Positions 34,539-42,509 of a stretch of DNA of 64,000 nt are shown in pieces. Source of the DNA: Rhodospirillaceae bacterium (GTDB lineage: Bacteria > Pseudomonadota > Alphaproteobacteria > Dongiales > Dongiaceae); the NCBI GenBank assembly GCA_016712715.1, contig JADJQM010000001.1, positions 1,695,001-1,759,000 on the forward strand, read 5' to 3'. The translations under genes and the position numbers were made by a program. A model generated the notes under the pieces. That model searched no databases. It saw nothing but the letters and a program-made list of their open reading frames with translations, and had not been told where the DNA came from. Position 1 is the first letter of the stretch. Each line of letters begins with the position of its first letter.

Positions 34539-34802
34539 TTAACTTTTGAACCATTTATCTATACCTTCGAGGTCTCTAAGGATCTGCAGCGCCTGCTTTC
34601 TTCTCAGCATCGATATCGCACTAAATTGTCCATGTTTCCAAGCATTCTTGTTTCCCTTCGGCGCCCCACCACCGGCACCGTGAAATCTGCATACTTTCCA
34701 CCCCTTAACCGGCGCGTTCCCGCACCGCTTGCGGGTCCGCTTTGAGTGCGCACGGCAACGGATCGCCGGGGGCGTAGGTGAGTTGGGCGGGTCTTGGCTC
34801 AT
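34539..34802 (-). CDS. HGG-motif small protein, element-associated
   Basis: 87 residues from the ATG at 34802, preceded by GAGGA. The core reads RCRAHSKRTRKRCGNAPVKG, then CRFHGAGGGAPKGNKNAWKHG: a Cys/His-rich knuckle followed by the G-x-x-NA-x-KHG motif. This motif is widespread in alphaproteobacterial phages and integrated elements, often near terminase-like genes. The function is unknown. The start lies 98 bases inside the end of the upstream gene, in another frame. Confidence 0.65.
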   Translation of the reverse strand: MSQDPPNSPTPPAIRCRAHSKRTRKRCGNAPVKGWKVCRFHGAGGGAPKGNKNAWKHGQFSAISMLRRKQALQILRDLEGIDKWFKS

Positions 34803-35496
34803 GGGGTTGTTCCTCGGTTTTTTCTGTGACCCCCACCCCCTGCACGTTGGCTGAGGGCGGATTGACGGCAACGGCTGCCTTCTCGGCATTCACCGTGACA
34901 TGCTGGTGGGTGACATTCACTCGTTGCTCGCCCCCGGTCCGGTAGCGCTTCAGGGCTTCCATTTGGGCGGTATAGGTTCGCAGCAATCGGACCAACAGCC
35001 CACCGTTGCTATCCTGTTGTGCGATGCTCTCGACGCTGTTGATCATGCGCCGCTGCAGTTCTGAAATGAGGCTATGCGCATTGACCATCTGGACTGCCAA
35101 CATCCCCTCGACCCCGTCTTGCGGTGCAATCGCTGCCACCAGGGCCAGGGACTCATTCACAAACTGGTCGTTCACGCCGCCCTTGGTTGGTGTCGCATTG
35201 ATCAGGCCGCGCAAGAGGCGATTGGCGCCATCGTAATCGACGCCACCGAAGGTCTCGGTCAGTCGCGCCACCGCCACTATTCCCGCGCCCTTGTCTTTCG
35301 AAAGGGGGCCAAGTGCGGGGGCGATAGTGATGCTGATCTGCTCGCCTTTCTGCTTCTCGATTTTGATCTTGCCTGGATTCGGTCGTTCCTTCTCTCGTGC
35401 GTAATAGGCATTGACCGCAGCATCGTCCTTTACCGTGGGCTTGAAGGGTGCAACTGGCACCACTTCATTCTTGGGAGGTGTCGCTTTCTTTGCCAT
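34705..35496 (-). CDS. Element-associated hypothetical protein (HGG-gene partner)
   Basis: 263 residues. The middle contains LAVQMVNAHSLISELQRRM, then LLRTYTAQMEALKRYRTGGEQRVNVTHQHV split by short gaps. This arrangement recurs in a family found beside HGG-motif genes in alphaproteobacterial phages and islands. The ends are disordered and Pro-rich. No enzyme motif is visible. It is transcribed with the genes on either side. Confidence 0.6.
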   Translation of the reverse strand: MAKKATPPKNEVVPVAPFKPTVKDDAAVNAYYAREKERPNPGKIKIEKQKGEQISITIAPALGPLSKDKGAGIVAVARLTETFGGVDYDGANRLLRGLINATPTKGGVNDQFVNESLALVAAIAPQDGVEGMLAVQMVNAHSLISELQRRMINSVESIAQQDSNGGLLVRLLRTYTAQMEALKRYRTGGEQRVNVTHQHVTVNAEKAAVAVNPPSANVQGVGVTEKTEEQPHEPRPAQLTYAPGDPLPCALKADPQAVRERAG

Positions 35497-35499
35497 CGC

Positions 35500-36072
35500 C
35501 TAGCCCCTCTGCCGCTCGCCCAGGCTGGGTGCCAGGCCATACGCCGATAGCGCTGCAATGCCGCGCTGGCGCATCCCCTCCAAAAGATCCGGCAGGCATT
35601 TGTCATGCACCCCGTAATGCCCGCCCGAAGCGCTGAGGCAGGGGATAAGCACCGCGCCCGGCCGATCACCTCGGCAATGGGCGCATTGGTCCTGCCTGTC
35701 GGTGGGCGGCCGGTGGGCATCCATCCATTTCGCCAGGGTCGTACCGTAGGCGACTCTTTCCGCCTCGACGCGCGGCAGGTTGTTGTCGCATTCCAGGATT
35801 GCCGCCCTTTCGTGATAGAACCCGCACCAATCTTCTGCGGACCAGTCCAGCGACGGTGGGCATTTTCTTGGCTGCTGGGGTTGCTGTCCCTGGTTGGAAA
35901 CCAGCTTCGGCATTGTGTCCCGCGCCCTGTCCCGCTCTTTGTCCCGCGCAATGACACGATCCGCCAGGGACCGAATGAGGCTGCCACCATTCGACTCAGA
36001 GGTGTGTCCCGCTGTCCCGCTCCCTAGGGCTGGGACAATGGGACAAGAATCGACCTGCTGAACTTCAGCCAT
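35500..36072 (-). CDS. Hypothetical protein with a C-terminal CxxC region, element-associated
   Basis: 190 residues: a polar N-terminal 60, then SLDWSAEDWCGFYHERAAI and a C-terminal CAHCRGD knuckle followed by HDKCLPDLLEGMRQRGIAAL. The pattern W-x-x-x-DW-x-x-x-(Y/F)-x-ERAAI, with a later Cys cluster, is common in proteins encoded next to the replication ATPase of small integrative elements. The role is unknown. The start overlaps the upstream ATPase remnant stop by eight bases. Confidence 0.6.
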   Translation of the reverse strand: MAEVQQVDSCPIVPALGSGTAGHTSESNGGSLIRSLADRVIARDKERDRARDTMPKLVSNQGQQPQQPRKCPPSLDWSAEDWCGFYHERAAILECDNNLPRVEAERVAYGTTLAKWMDAHRPPTDRQDQCAHCRGDRPGAVLIPCLSASGGHYGVHDKCLPDLLEGMRQRGIAALSAYGLAPSLGERQRG

Positions 36073-36611
36073 TGATGCGGCCCTCCTTCTTCAGCTTGTC
36101 CTTGAGGCGGTGGACAGCGGATTTCGACATGCCGGTTTCTTCGGCAATGTCCCGGATCGGCAGGCCGTCTTGCAGCATCGCCTCGACCGCGCTCGCCTTG
36201 GCATCGACCAGCGGCTGCCAGGACCATTTGACGGTGTCATCGTCGAGGATTAACCGCGCATCCAACGGCAAGGCATCATCCCCGCTCATGCCGCGCGCCT
36301 TCTCGAAATGGACTTCAAAGCGGGCGCCCTGGTCAGGCTCATAATCGAGTGGGCGCCTCAGGGCTATGACGGTGTCGAGAACATCTTCGCGCTTCGACGT
36401 GCCGCGCTGGTTGCCGCCCTTGCCGGCATGGTGAATGAGAAGCACCGCGACACCCTGCCGCCGCAACCGCAGCAGCCATTCCTGGACGGGAATCCAGCTT
36501 TCCCCCTCATTTTCCTTGCCGCTCCGGCAAAGCGTGCTGAGATTGTCGAGGATCGGCGTTTTGACTGCCGGTTGCCGTTCCGGCGGCTGATCTGCTGAAG
36601 GTATCTGTCAT
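36065..36611 (-). pseudogene. RepA-like AAA ATPase remnant (Walker B region to C-terminal HTH)
   Basis: From about 36540 down to 36065 the frame encodes ILDNLSTLCRSG (Walker B-like), VQEWLLRLRRQGVAVLLIHH, AGKGGNQRGTSKREDVLDTV and LRRPLDYEPDQGARFEVHFE. These are typical of the RepA/DnaB-like ATPases of mobile elements. It ends in a small HTH (IRDIAEETGMSKSAVHRLKD). The Walker A half is absent. An ATG at 36611 opens a short frame (MTDTFSRSAAG) that differs from the ATPase frame by one base, consistent with an internal deletion joining the gene start to its middle. It could be translated only from a non-ATG codon. Confidence 0.7.
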
Positions 36612-36789
36612 TGCGCTTTCCTTCTAATTGCCGCGCATTAGTGGCGGCGACTGCGGAAAGCTAGGTGCCCAGATGGCCGTTGCGCACTTGGAATTTCGTG
36701 CAACGCCTAAGTAGTGCGCTTCTTAAACTTTGTTGATTTCATCATTCCCTCAAATAACGTCCCATTTTTATGTCTTTCGAGCATGTCTC

Positions 36790-37416
36790 TTACCTGTTGA
36801 GCCTCAGCCTCAAGTTCTCCTTTTTGAACCATCGAGATATTGTACTCGGCTCAATGTTCAGCTCTTTGGCTAACCTTCTTATGGAGATACTTTCATTCGC
36901 CCCAAAAATTTGGGCAGCCACCCAAACCGCCTCCTTTTGCTTTTCTGATATTTCATATCGAGCGTGGCGCGCTGGATTTGGCCCTCCCAATCTCTCCCTA
37001 AGAAGAACGACTAGAGCTGGTGGCATCGAGACCGAGTGGCGTTCGCAGGACTCGATAATGATCATTAGGAGATAATCTATGAGGGAATCCGGTACCGCTT
37101 CCCTTTTGATTTTCAAATGGGTTTGGCCCGATTTTATGAGCGCGGATCGAACCACGAGCCATTCCATTATTCTTAGGGCCAGTTCATCAATTTGGACCTC
37201 GTCTCCGTCCATCACACCAAGAATGAGCGTAGGCACAACACCGTGCTCTTCCAATTCAGCTCGCATGACAAGGAACGGATCGACCCCCCCGAATCTGCCC
37301 ACTTCGACTTTTTGGTTGGGGAATGATCTGCGAATTAGCAGATAGCTTTCTAACGATCCATCCTCGCGGAATATCTCCTTCAGTTCATTAAGATCAGGCT
37401 TCTTCTTGCGAGCCAT
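36790..37416 (-). CDS. Hypothetical protein with C-terminal helix-turn-helix
   Basis: 208 residues, AT-richer than its neighbours. The last 40 residues form a clear HTH (ISIRRLAKELNIEPSTISRW). Before it lies a Glu/Lys helix (EISEKQKEAVWVAAQIFG) and the ERLGGPNPARHARYE stretch. The N-terminal part has no family I know. It stands alone with about 170-base gaps on both sides, as an element regulator might. Role unknown. Confidence 0.55.
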   Translation of the reverse strand: MARKKKPDLNELKEIFREDGSLESYLLIRRSFPNQKVEVGRFGGVDPFLVMRAELEEHGVVPTLILGVMDGDEVQIDELALRIMEWLVVRSALIKSGQTHLKIKREAVPDSLIDYLLMIIIESCERHSVSMPPALVVLLRERLGGPNPARHARYEISEKQKEAVWVAAQIFGANESISIRRLAKELNIEPSTISRWFKKENLRLRLNR

Positions 37417-37589
37417 TTGCGGTTCTCATTGTTTCTGATCCATTGAGGGAAACTTGTAGCTGCGCCGATTTCTTAGCCGCTAGCTGATTTCTACTGATGG
37501 CAGCCGCGTCTGATCTTCTTGTAGTGCGAGGTCTCGCTAGCGTTTAAGTGCGGCGATCAGCCTCGGAATGATTGGTTTTGGCCGAGCTA

Positions 37590-37898
37590 CTACCTATGTT
37601 TCTCGTAGCAACTCGATCCGTTGGCGATCATGCAGCAGATATAGCCCCAATCTGCAGAGGACATATTCTTGGAGCTGGCGAAACTGCGCGCGACATTCCC
37701 GCAGGCTGAAAGAGTGGTCACCTCATCAAGATACTCTTCGCGTTGATCAGGGTAGTAGAAATACACATTGTAACGCGCGGCCTCGATTTCCTGGCATGTG
37801 AAATCTGAGTATTCGCCGCAGCTGTCTCCGCATCCTGATAGGAGACCAGCTGTTGCAGCCAACAGCAAAACTTGTTTTCTCAGACTCTGTGCCCTCAT
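37590..37898 (-). CDS. Small lipoprotein of unknown function
   Basis: 102 residues with a lipoprotein signal (LLLAATAGLLSGC, lipid attachment at C23). The mature part is cysteine-rich: GDSCGEYSDFTCQEIEAARY, LSACGNVARSF, YICCMIANGSSC. It ends in YEKHR. I have the impression of a conserved alphaproteobacterial hypothetical family with this cysteine pattern. It is probably anchored to the inner or outer membrane and disulphide-bonded. Confidence 0.7.
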   Translation of the reverse strand: MRAQSLRKQVLLLAATAGLLSGCGDSCGEYSDFTCQEIEAARYNVYFYYPDQREEYLDEVTTLSACGNVARSFASSKNMSSADWGYICCMIANGSSCYEKHR

Positions 37899-38003
37899 GA
37901 GACAGCTTCCCCATAGTTGGATGCGAATCTTAGCAGTCAGTCGTGAAACTTTATGTCCCCTAAAAATTTCATCAAGCCCATGCGCCAGCTTGAATAGAGA
38001 GCT

Positions 38004-38567
38004 TCACAGTTGAGGGGGCCGGAAATCTTGTCCGCGCGGCACACCTAAGAAGCCGCGCACAATCCAGCCAAGGATGTAGGTGATGATCCAGACCGCGACT
38101 GCTGCTCCGGCAAATGCGAGCATGCTGTAGAGAAAGACGCGGTGCACATTTTCGCGTGCGATTGTGGCGGCTTCTATGCGATCAGCACTGGGAATGACAA
38201 ATTCCCGAATGAAGTCTCTTTCATACTTGTCGACTTCATCAGAATAAGACTGTCCGGCCATCCATTCTCCGCTTGGGTTTGTGTAAGGAATGTACTGCCC
38301 GTCCTCAAGCTTGATGCTGCGAAAGCAGAAAACGACGTCGACGTCGAACCACTCATAGACGGTCCCCACTGACTGTCTTGTTGAGTCGTCATTGTAGTTG
38401 CATCCGGCTGCACGCTTGACCGGTTGTTTCATCTCTATGGAATAGACGACCGCCTCAACCGGGCGTGTGTCGCTGACAAGAAACGCAAACAACGCCGCAA
38501 GGCAGGCGATAATGAAACCGAGTGCAAACGCGATACGTCGGCCGCCAGAGAAGATGTTTATCTGCAT
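38004..38567 (-). CDS. Two-span membrane protein of unknown function
   Basis: 187 residues. One membrane helix is N-terminal (IAFALGFIIACLAALFAFLV) and one lies near the C-terminus (FLYSMLAFAGAAVAVWIITY). Between them are about 90 exported residues with two cysteines (AAGCNYN, VVFCFRS). The tail GWIVRGFLGVPRGQD occurs in other alphaproteobacterial hypotheticals. Last island gene before the integrase. Confidence 0.65.
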   Translation of the reverse strand: MQINIFSGGRRIAFALGFIIACLAALFAFLVSDTRPVEAVVYSIEMKQPVKRAAGCNYNDDSTRQSVGTVYEWFDVDVVFCFRSIKLEDGQYIPYTNPSGEWMAGQSYSDEVDKYERDFIREFVIPSADRIEAATIARENVHRVFLYSMLAFAGAAVAVWIITYILGWIVRGFLGVPRGQDFRPPQL

Positions 38568-38703
38568 TCTGCCTGCCCCCCAGAACGGAACGGTTACATT
38601 ACCAGCTTAATTGGGATTGTTTCCAGGTCGAGTGGGATTTGCTTTGGGGTCGCAGGCGACTGCCGTCGGGCCTCCACAACCGGCTATGCTCCTTTCCCTT
38701 GAG

Positions 38704-40008
38704 CTACCCCTTGGCGCGCCGATTCATATTCGCAGCATCCGCTTTCGGCTTGGCATCCATCGCTGCCTTGATCGACTTCGCGATCCGATCGGCCGCCGCC
38801 TTCACCGGAGAGTCGGCCAAGTGAGCATAGCGGGCGGTTGTCTTGGTGTCCTTGTGACCAAGGAGCGCCCCGATCAGCGGCAGCCCCAGGCCGCCCGCAG
38901 CGCCAGCGCTGGCGAAGCTGTGGCGGAGATCGTGCAACCGGACCTCTGGCAGCTTGGCAGCCTTGCGGATATTTTCAAAGAAGCGCGGCAGTCCGACATA
39001 GTGCTTGCCCTCGACCCGGCCGGGAAAAACATGCGGGTTCTTGCTGACGCGCGGCAAATCGGTCAGCAACGCCAGGGCAGCCGCGCCCAGCGGGACAACT
39101 TTTTTGCCGGTCTTAGATGTAGGCAGCCGCAGGCAGGCATGGTTGATATCAACATGGTCCCATTTGAGGGTGAGGACCTCCGATTTCCGGCAACCCGACA
39201 GGATTAGGAAGCGGGTGGCCGCGATGGCGTAAAGGTCCTTTTCGTCGGCTTCGGCCTTCTTCAGTGCCGCACCCACCCGCCCCAATTCCTCCGGCGACAG
39301 GAACCGTTCATTCTTATTGTCGCGGTAGCGCTGGACGCCCTTCACCGGGTTCTCGGTGCAATAGCCCTTCTCGATGGCATAGCTGAAGATCCCGCCCAAC
39401 ATGCCCACCGTCCGCGTGGCTGTCCCCTGCCCGCCCGTCACCCGCGCCCGGCCGCGCTTTTTGTCGGTCTTTTCATCAACGGCCGTCTTGCCCCCGGCTA
39501 TGTCCCGCAGCATCCGGTCAATATCGGCCTTGGTCAGTTCCTGGACCCGCTTCTTGCCAATGAGCGGCACGATATGCCGGTTGATCCGGGCGCGGTCGGT
39601 GACAAGGGTCGAGGCAGCCTTGGGAACATCAAATTTGGTCAGCACCCGGCCGCCCTCGACTTCCTTCAGGTATTCCTTGCACAGATCGTCAACCGTCATG
39701 GTGGCGTTCTCATCGGCCTTGCGGGCGGCGGCAGGATCGCCGCCAGCGGCAGCAATGCCGCCTAGGCGCTTGGCTTCGCGCTTGGCCGTCTCGACCGTCC
39801 AGGGGCTGCCAGGGCGTCCTATCACCATCCGTGCCTTGCGGGCGGCCCGGCCATGCCCCACCCGGTAGGAGAAAATGAAGCTCTTAGCGCCGCTGGGTTT
39901 CACCCGGAGACCGAAGCCCTTCACCTCATCATCGAAAAGGTAAACGTCACCGGCCGGATGGGGCTTGGCGGTATCGACCACCCGCTTGGTGAGATTGACT
40001 GTCGGCAT
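38704..40008 (-). CDS. int: Tyrosine recombinase (island integrase)
   Basis: 434 residues from MPTVNLTKRVV at 40008. An N-terminal arm-binding DUF4102-like domain (FDDEVKGFGLRVKPSGAKSF) is followed by the core-binding and catalytic domains. Catalytic residues are visible: R274 (LSGCRKSEVL), H359 and R362 (LHDLRHSFAS), H385 (LLGHKDTKTT) and the nucleophile Y394 (ARYAHL). It is the P4/CP4-57 type that uses tRNA genes. It lies 163 bases inside attR, reading away from it, with paired GGGACCCAC sites in its leader. No excisionase gene is seen nearby. Confidence 0.95.
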   Translation of the reverse strand: MPTVNLTKRVVDTAKPHPAGDVYLFDDEVKGFGLRVKPSGAKSFIFSYRVGHGRAARKARMVIGRPGSPWTVETAKREAKRLGGIAAAGGDPAAARKADENATMTVDDLCKEYLKEVEGGRVLTKFDVPKAASTLVTDRARINRHIVPLIGKKRVQELTKADIDRMLRDIAGGKTAVDEKTDKKRGRARVTGGQGTATRTVGMLGGIFSYAIEKGYCTENPVKGVQRYRDNKNERFLSPEELGRVGAALKKAEADEKDLYAIAATRFLILSGCRKSEVLTLKWDHVDINHACLRLPTSKTGKKVVPLGAAALALLTDLPRVSKNPHVFPGRVEGKHYVGLPRFFENIRKAAKLPEVRLHDLRHSFASAGAAGGLGLPLIGALLGHKDTKTTARYAHLADSPVKAAADRIAKSIKAAMDAKPKADAANMNRRAKG

Positions 40009-40048
40009 TTCGGCCCCCCATCGCTGCATTTACAGGCATATTCAGGTG

Positions 40049-40068
40049 GGGACCCACCGGGGACCCAC
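40049..40068. promoter_or_regulatory. Paired GGGACCCAC sites (candidate integrase arm sites, right end)
   Basis: Copies start at 40049 and 40060, 11 bp apart, and lie between the integrase start and attR. The sequence, orientation and spacing equal those of the left-end pair at 24659 and 24670. They may bind the integrase N-terminal domain and could also control its promoter. Confidence 0.6.
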
Positions 40069-40170
40069 CAAAATAAGATATGGCCGGGTAACGGTGGCGA
40101 CAAGAGGCGCGATTAAATAAGGTTTTCTGTAGCTCTGGCGATCCTTGGCGGTGCCAAGGTAGGGGCTATT

Positions 40171-40232
40171 GTTGCCCTCCGAAGGCAAAGGTCGTACGTT
40201 CGAATCGTATCGGGTGCGCCAATCTTTTCAAT
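40171..40232 (+). repeat. attR: 62-bp direct repeat (tRNA-Arg 3' fragment)
   Basis: An exact copy of 24560-24621, carrying the tRNA 3' half from the anticodon stem to CCA plus 11 bases. It lacks the 5' half, so it is not a tRNA gene. It marks the right end of the island. Confidence 0.95.
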
Positions 40233-40360
40233 GAGTTAGACGTCCAGCCCGCATCCACGGGCTGAATTGTCGTGCGAATCGGCTTTATCAACCTTTACTC
40301 TGTCCGACGAACCTGCAGGCCGATGCGTGATCGGTCGGCAATGGCGGGGGTGATGGGGCA

Positions 40361-41080
40361 ATGACAGTCGACTCACAAGATCCGAATCCGACCGACAACT
40401 TCAAAACAACCCCCGATGCGCGATACGTGGTCAAGGATGTTGCCGGCCCGGCACGCTGGATTCGCTGGCTGTTGATCGCCGATATCGTGATCGGCGCCGC
40501 GGCGATCGTCTCCGGTCTGATGGAGTATAAATTTCTCTCTGACATTCAGGCCGGCGTCCATAGTGATAATCCGGATATCATGGCGCTCGCCGAGGCGAAC
40601 GACCTGCGACAGATGGCGATCGGATTCACCCAGATTGGTTTGTTCATCGTCGCCGGCATTCTGACGCTCATCTGGCTTTACCGCATCAACGCCAATCTGC
40701 GGGCGACAGGCGTCAATGATCTGCGCTACACGCCCGGCTGGTCGATCGGCTGCTACTTCATTCCGCTTCTGAATCTATGGGCGCCCTTCCAGGCGATGAA
40801 GGAGAACTGGAAGGCAAGCGGCGACCCGCTCAACTGGAGGACACAGGAAACTCCCGCCATCCTAGGCTGGTGGTGGTTCCTGTGGTTGTTGAACAGCGTC
40901 CTCAGCAACGCCGCCTACCGGTTCGCCGACCGGGCGGGGGAGATCGATACGCTCCTTCAGTCCAACATATTGACCAACGTCTCGACAGCAGCGGGCATTG
41001 CGCTGAGCCTGGTCTTTCTCAAGATCGTCGCCGACCTCACGCGCCGGCATATCGATGGGCGCGCCTATTCCGCCTTCTGA
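40361..41080 (+). CDS. DUF4328 domain-containing membrane protein
   Basis: 239 residues with about five membrane segments. The DUF4328 pattern is clear: IWLYRINANLRATGV, TPGWSIGCYFIPLLNLWAPF and QAMKENWKAS, then GWWWFLWLLNSVLSNAAYR. The family is found in many bacteria and has no known function. It is the first chromosomal gene after the island. Confidence 0.85.
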   Translation: MTVDSQDPNPTDNFKTTPDARYVVKDVAGPARWIRWLLIADIVIGAAAIVSGLMEYKFLSDIQAGVHSDNPDIMALAEANDLRQMAIGFTQIGLFIVAGILTLIWLYRINANLRATGVNDLRYTPGWSIGCYFIPLLNLWAPFQAMKENWKASGDPLNWRTQETPAILGWWWFLWLLNSVLSNAAYRFADRAGEIDTLLQSNILTNVSTAAGIALSLVFLKIVADLTRRHIDGRAYSAF

Positions 41081-41101
41081 CCTGCGCGCCGGATTGGCGG
41101 G

Positions 41102-41890
41102 TCAGAAACGCCAGATATGGAGGCGTGTCTGGCGGGCGTCATCCACGTCTATGATCTCATGGGCTGGATGTCCGGGCACCATAAAGCTGTTGCTGATGAG
41201 AATCGTGCCCGGGCGCATTTCCCGGCGGGCCTTGGCATAGAGGTCGGGCATCGGCACCGGCGACAGGAAGCAGTAGACGACATCATAGGCCGCGAGGTTC
41301 CGGCGGTGGTAATCGCCATAGGTGAAGCGGACGCGGCTTACCAGCAGCGCACGCAACCAGGATAGGACAAAGGGCAAGGGCGCCGTCTCAATGCCTTCGA
41401 AGCGCGCGTCGGGCCTGGTGCGGGCAAGCGCCATCAGGGTGCCGCCGAGGCCGCTGCCGAGATCGGCAACGACCAGGCCCGGCCGGTCGGGCAGCAGGCG
41501 CGCCAGTGCCGCAATCGTCTGTCGGTTGGTGAGATAAAGCGGCACGCCGCCCCGCGCTGCGTTCCATTGCAGGGACAGGGGCAAGGCAAAGGCCAGGAGA
41601 TAGACCCATGCCGGTAGCTGCAGCCAAAGTGCCGCCGCGACGGCGAGAGGGAACAGCGCCAGCACCGGCAGCCACCACAGGGGCAGCCGCCGCCAGTATC
41701 CCAGCATCGCAGCCAACAGGCCGGATGCCAGCAGGAGGGCCGGCAGCGGCACGGTGATGTTCAAGACCTCGCGCAACAGAGTGTTGCTGCCGAAGACCAC
41801 GACACAGGCGACGAGTTGGCAGAGAGCCGCCTGGATCAGACGCCGCCCGCGACCGGGCGCTGCCACATGCATCTCGTCGGATTTCGTCAT
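41102..41890 (-). CDS. Membrane-anchored class I SAM methyltransferase-like protein
   Basis: 262 residues from MTKSDEMHVAAPG at 41890. Residues about 20-120 hold three or four membrane helices (LIQAALCQLVACVVVFGSN, LPALLLASGLLAAMLGYW, WLPVLALFPLAVAAALWLQL). A methyltransferase Rossmann core follows: LVVADLGSGLGGTLMALA (SAM site), ARFEGIETAPLP, VRFTYGDYHRRNLAAYDVVY. The substrate is unknown; fusion to a membrane anchor suggests a lipid or envelope substrate. It converges on the DUF4328 gene. Confidence 0.75.
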   Translation of the reverse strand: MTKSDEMHVAAPGRGRRLIQAALCQLVACVVVFGSNTLLREVLNITVPLPALLLASGLLAAMLGYWRRLPLWWLPVLALFPLAVAAALWLQLPAWVYLLAFALPLSLQWNAARGGVPLYLTNRQTIAALARLLPDRPGLVVADLGSGLGGTLMALARTRPDARFEGIETAPLPFVLSWLRALLVSRVRFTYGDYHRRNLAAYDVVYCFLSPVPMPDLYAKARREMRPGTILISNSFMVPGHPAHEIIDVDDARQTRLHIWRF

Positions 41891-42061
41891 GAGAGAGACA
41901 TTTTTGGGGCGAGGCTTCCTCAGATCAACCGGGCGTCCGTGGCGACAGTAGCCAAGGCCGACCCATGAGGCAATGTGGCGCAAGGCCGGCACGTTGCCCG
42001 GCAAGGACAAAGACTTTAGGGTCAAGGCCGTGCCCGTGCTCAATCCTTGTCAGTTGGATCC

Positions 42062-42502
42062 ATGTATTCAGACGCAGACATCACGCATATCGGCGAGGGA
42101 TTGCTGGCCCGAACCCTGCCGAAGACGGCATGGACGCACGCCGCCCATTGCATCGCCTGCATCTATCTGCTGCGGCAGCGGCCGGATATCGATGTGGAAA
42201 AGGAATTGCCGGGCATCATCTGGCGCTACAACGCGGCCAGCGGCACCGCCAACAGTGACAGCGACGGCTATCACGAGACCATCACCCGCTTCTATATCGC
42301 GCTCATCAGCGCCTATCTCGCGCGTGTTGCCGGCAGTTCCGCGCTCAGCGATATCGTCCGGGATTTCCTGGCCAGCCCAGGGGCACGGCGGGATCTGCCG
42401 CTCGACTACTGGAGCAAGGACCGGCTGATGTCGGTCGAGGCACGGCGAGTCTGGGTCGCGCCCGACCGCGCCGCGCTCGATTTCAAGTCATTGATGGATT
42501 AG
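42062..42502 (+). CDS. Conserved hypothetical protein
   Basis: 146 residues from the ATG at 42062. It begins MYSDADITHIGEGLLARTLP and continues with AHCIACIYLLRQRPDIDVEK and SDGYHETITRFYIALISAYL. The conserved H-x-x-H-C-like AAHC and GYHETIT stretches suggest a helical, possibly metal-binding fold, seen in many alphaproteobacteria and others without known function. An in-frame TTG at 42047 would add five residues. It converges on the helicase gene with seven bases between stops. Confidence 0.7.
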   Translation: MYSDADITHIGEGLLARTLPKTAWTHAAHCIACIYLLRQRPDIDVEKELPGIIWRYNAASGTANSDSDGYHETITRFYIALISAYLARVAGSSALSDIVRDFLASPGARRDLPLDYWSKDRLMSVEARRVWVAPDRAALDFKSLMD

Positions 42503-42509
42503 GGGTCGC

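Larger units (their letters stand above)
24560..40232. mobile_element. Integrative genomic island in tRNA-Arg(CCG), about 15.6 kb
   Basis: A 62-bp exact direct repeat (24560-24621 and 40171-40232) starts in the anticodon arm of the tRNA gene and runs past its 3' end. A tyrosine integrase at 38704-40008 sits just inside the right repeat. The inside is clearly AT-richer and of mixed codon use compared with both flanks. Cargo: a Panacea-type antitoxin and split partner gene, a composite transposon with phage genes, a PIN-domain gene, a remnant replication ATPase, HGG-motif and other hypotheticals, a lipoprotein and a membrane protein. I see no excisionase, relaxase or conjugation genes, so movement would need help from other elements. 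Confidence 0.93.

Noticed and set aside
40171..40232. A second tRNA-Arg gene at the right end of the island
   Set aside because: Only the 3' half from the anticodon stem onward is present; the D-arm and 5' acceptor strand are missing, so it is the attR copy.
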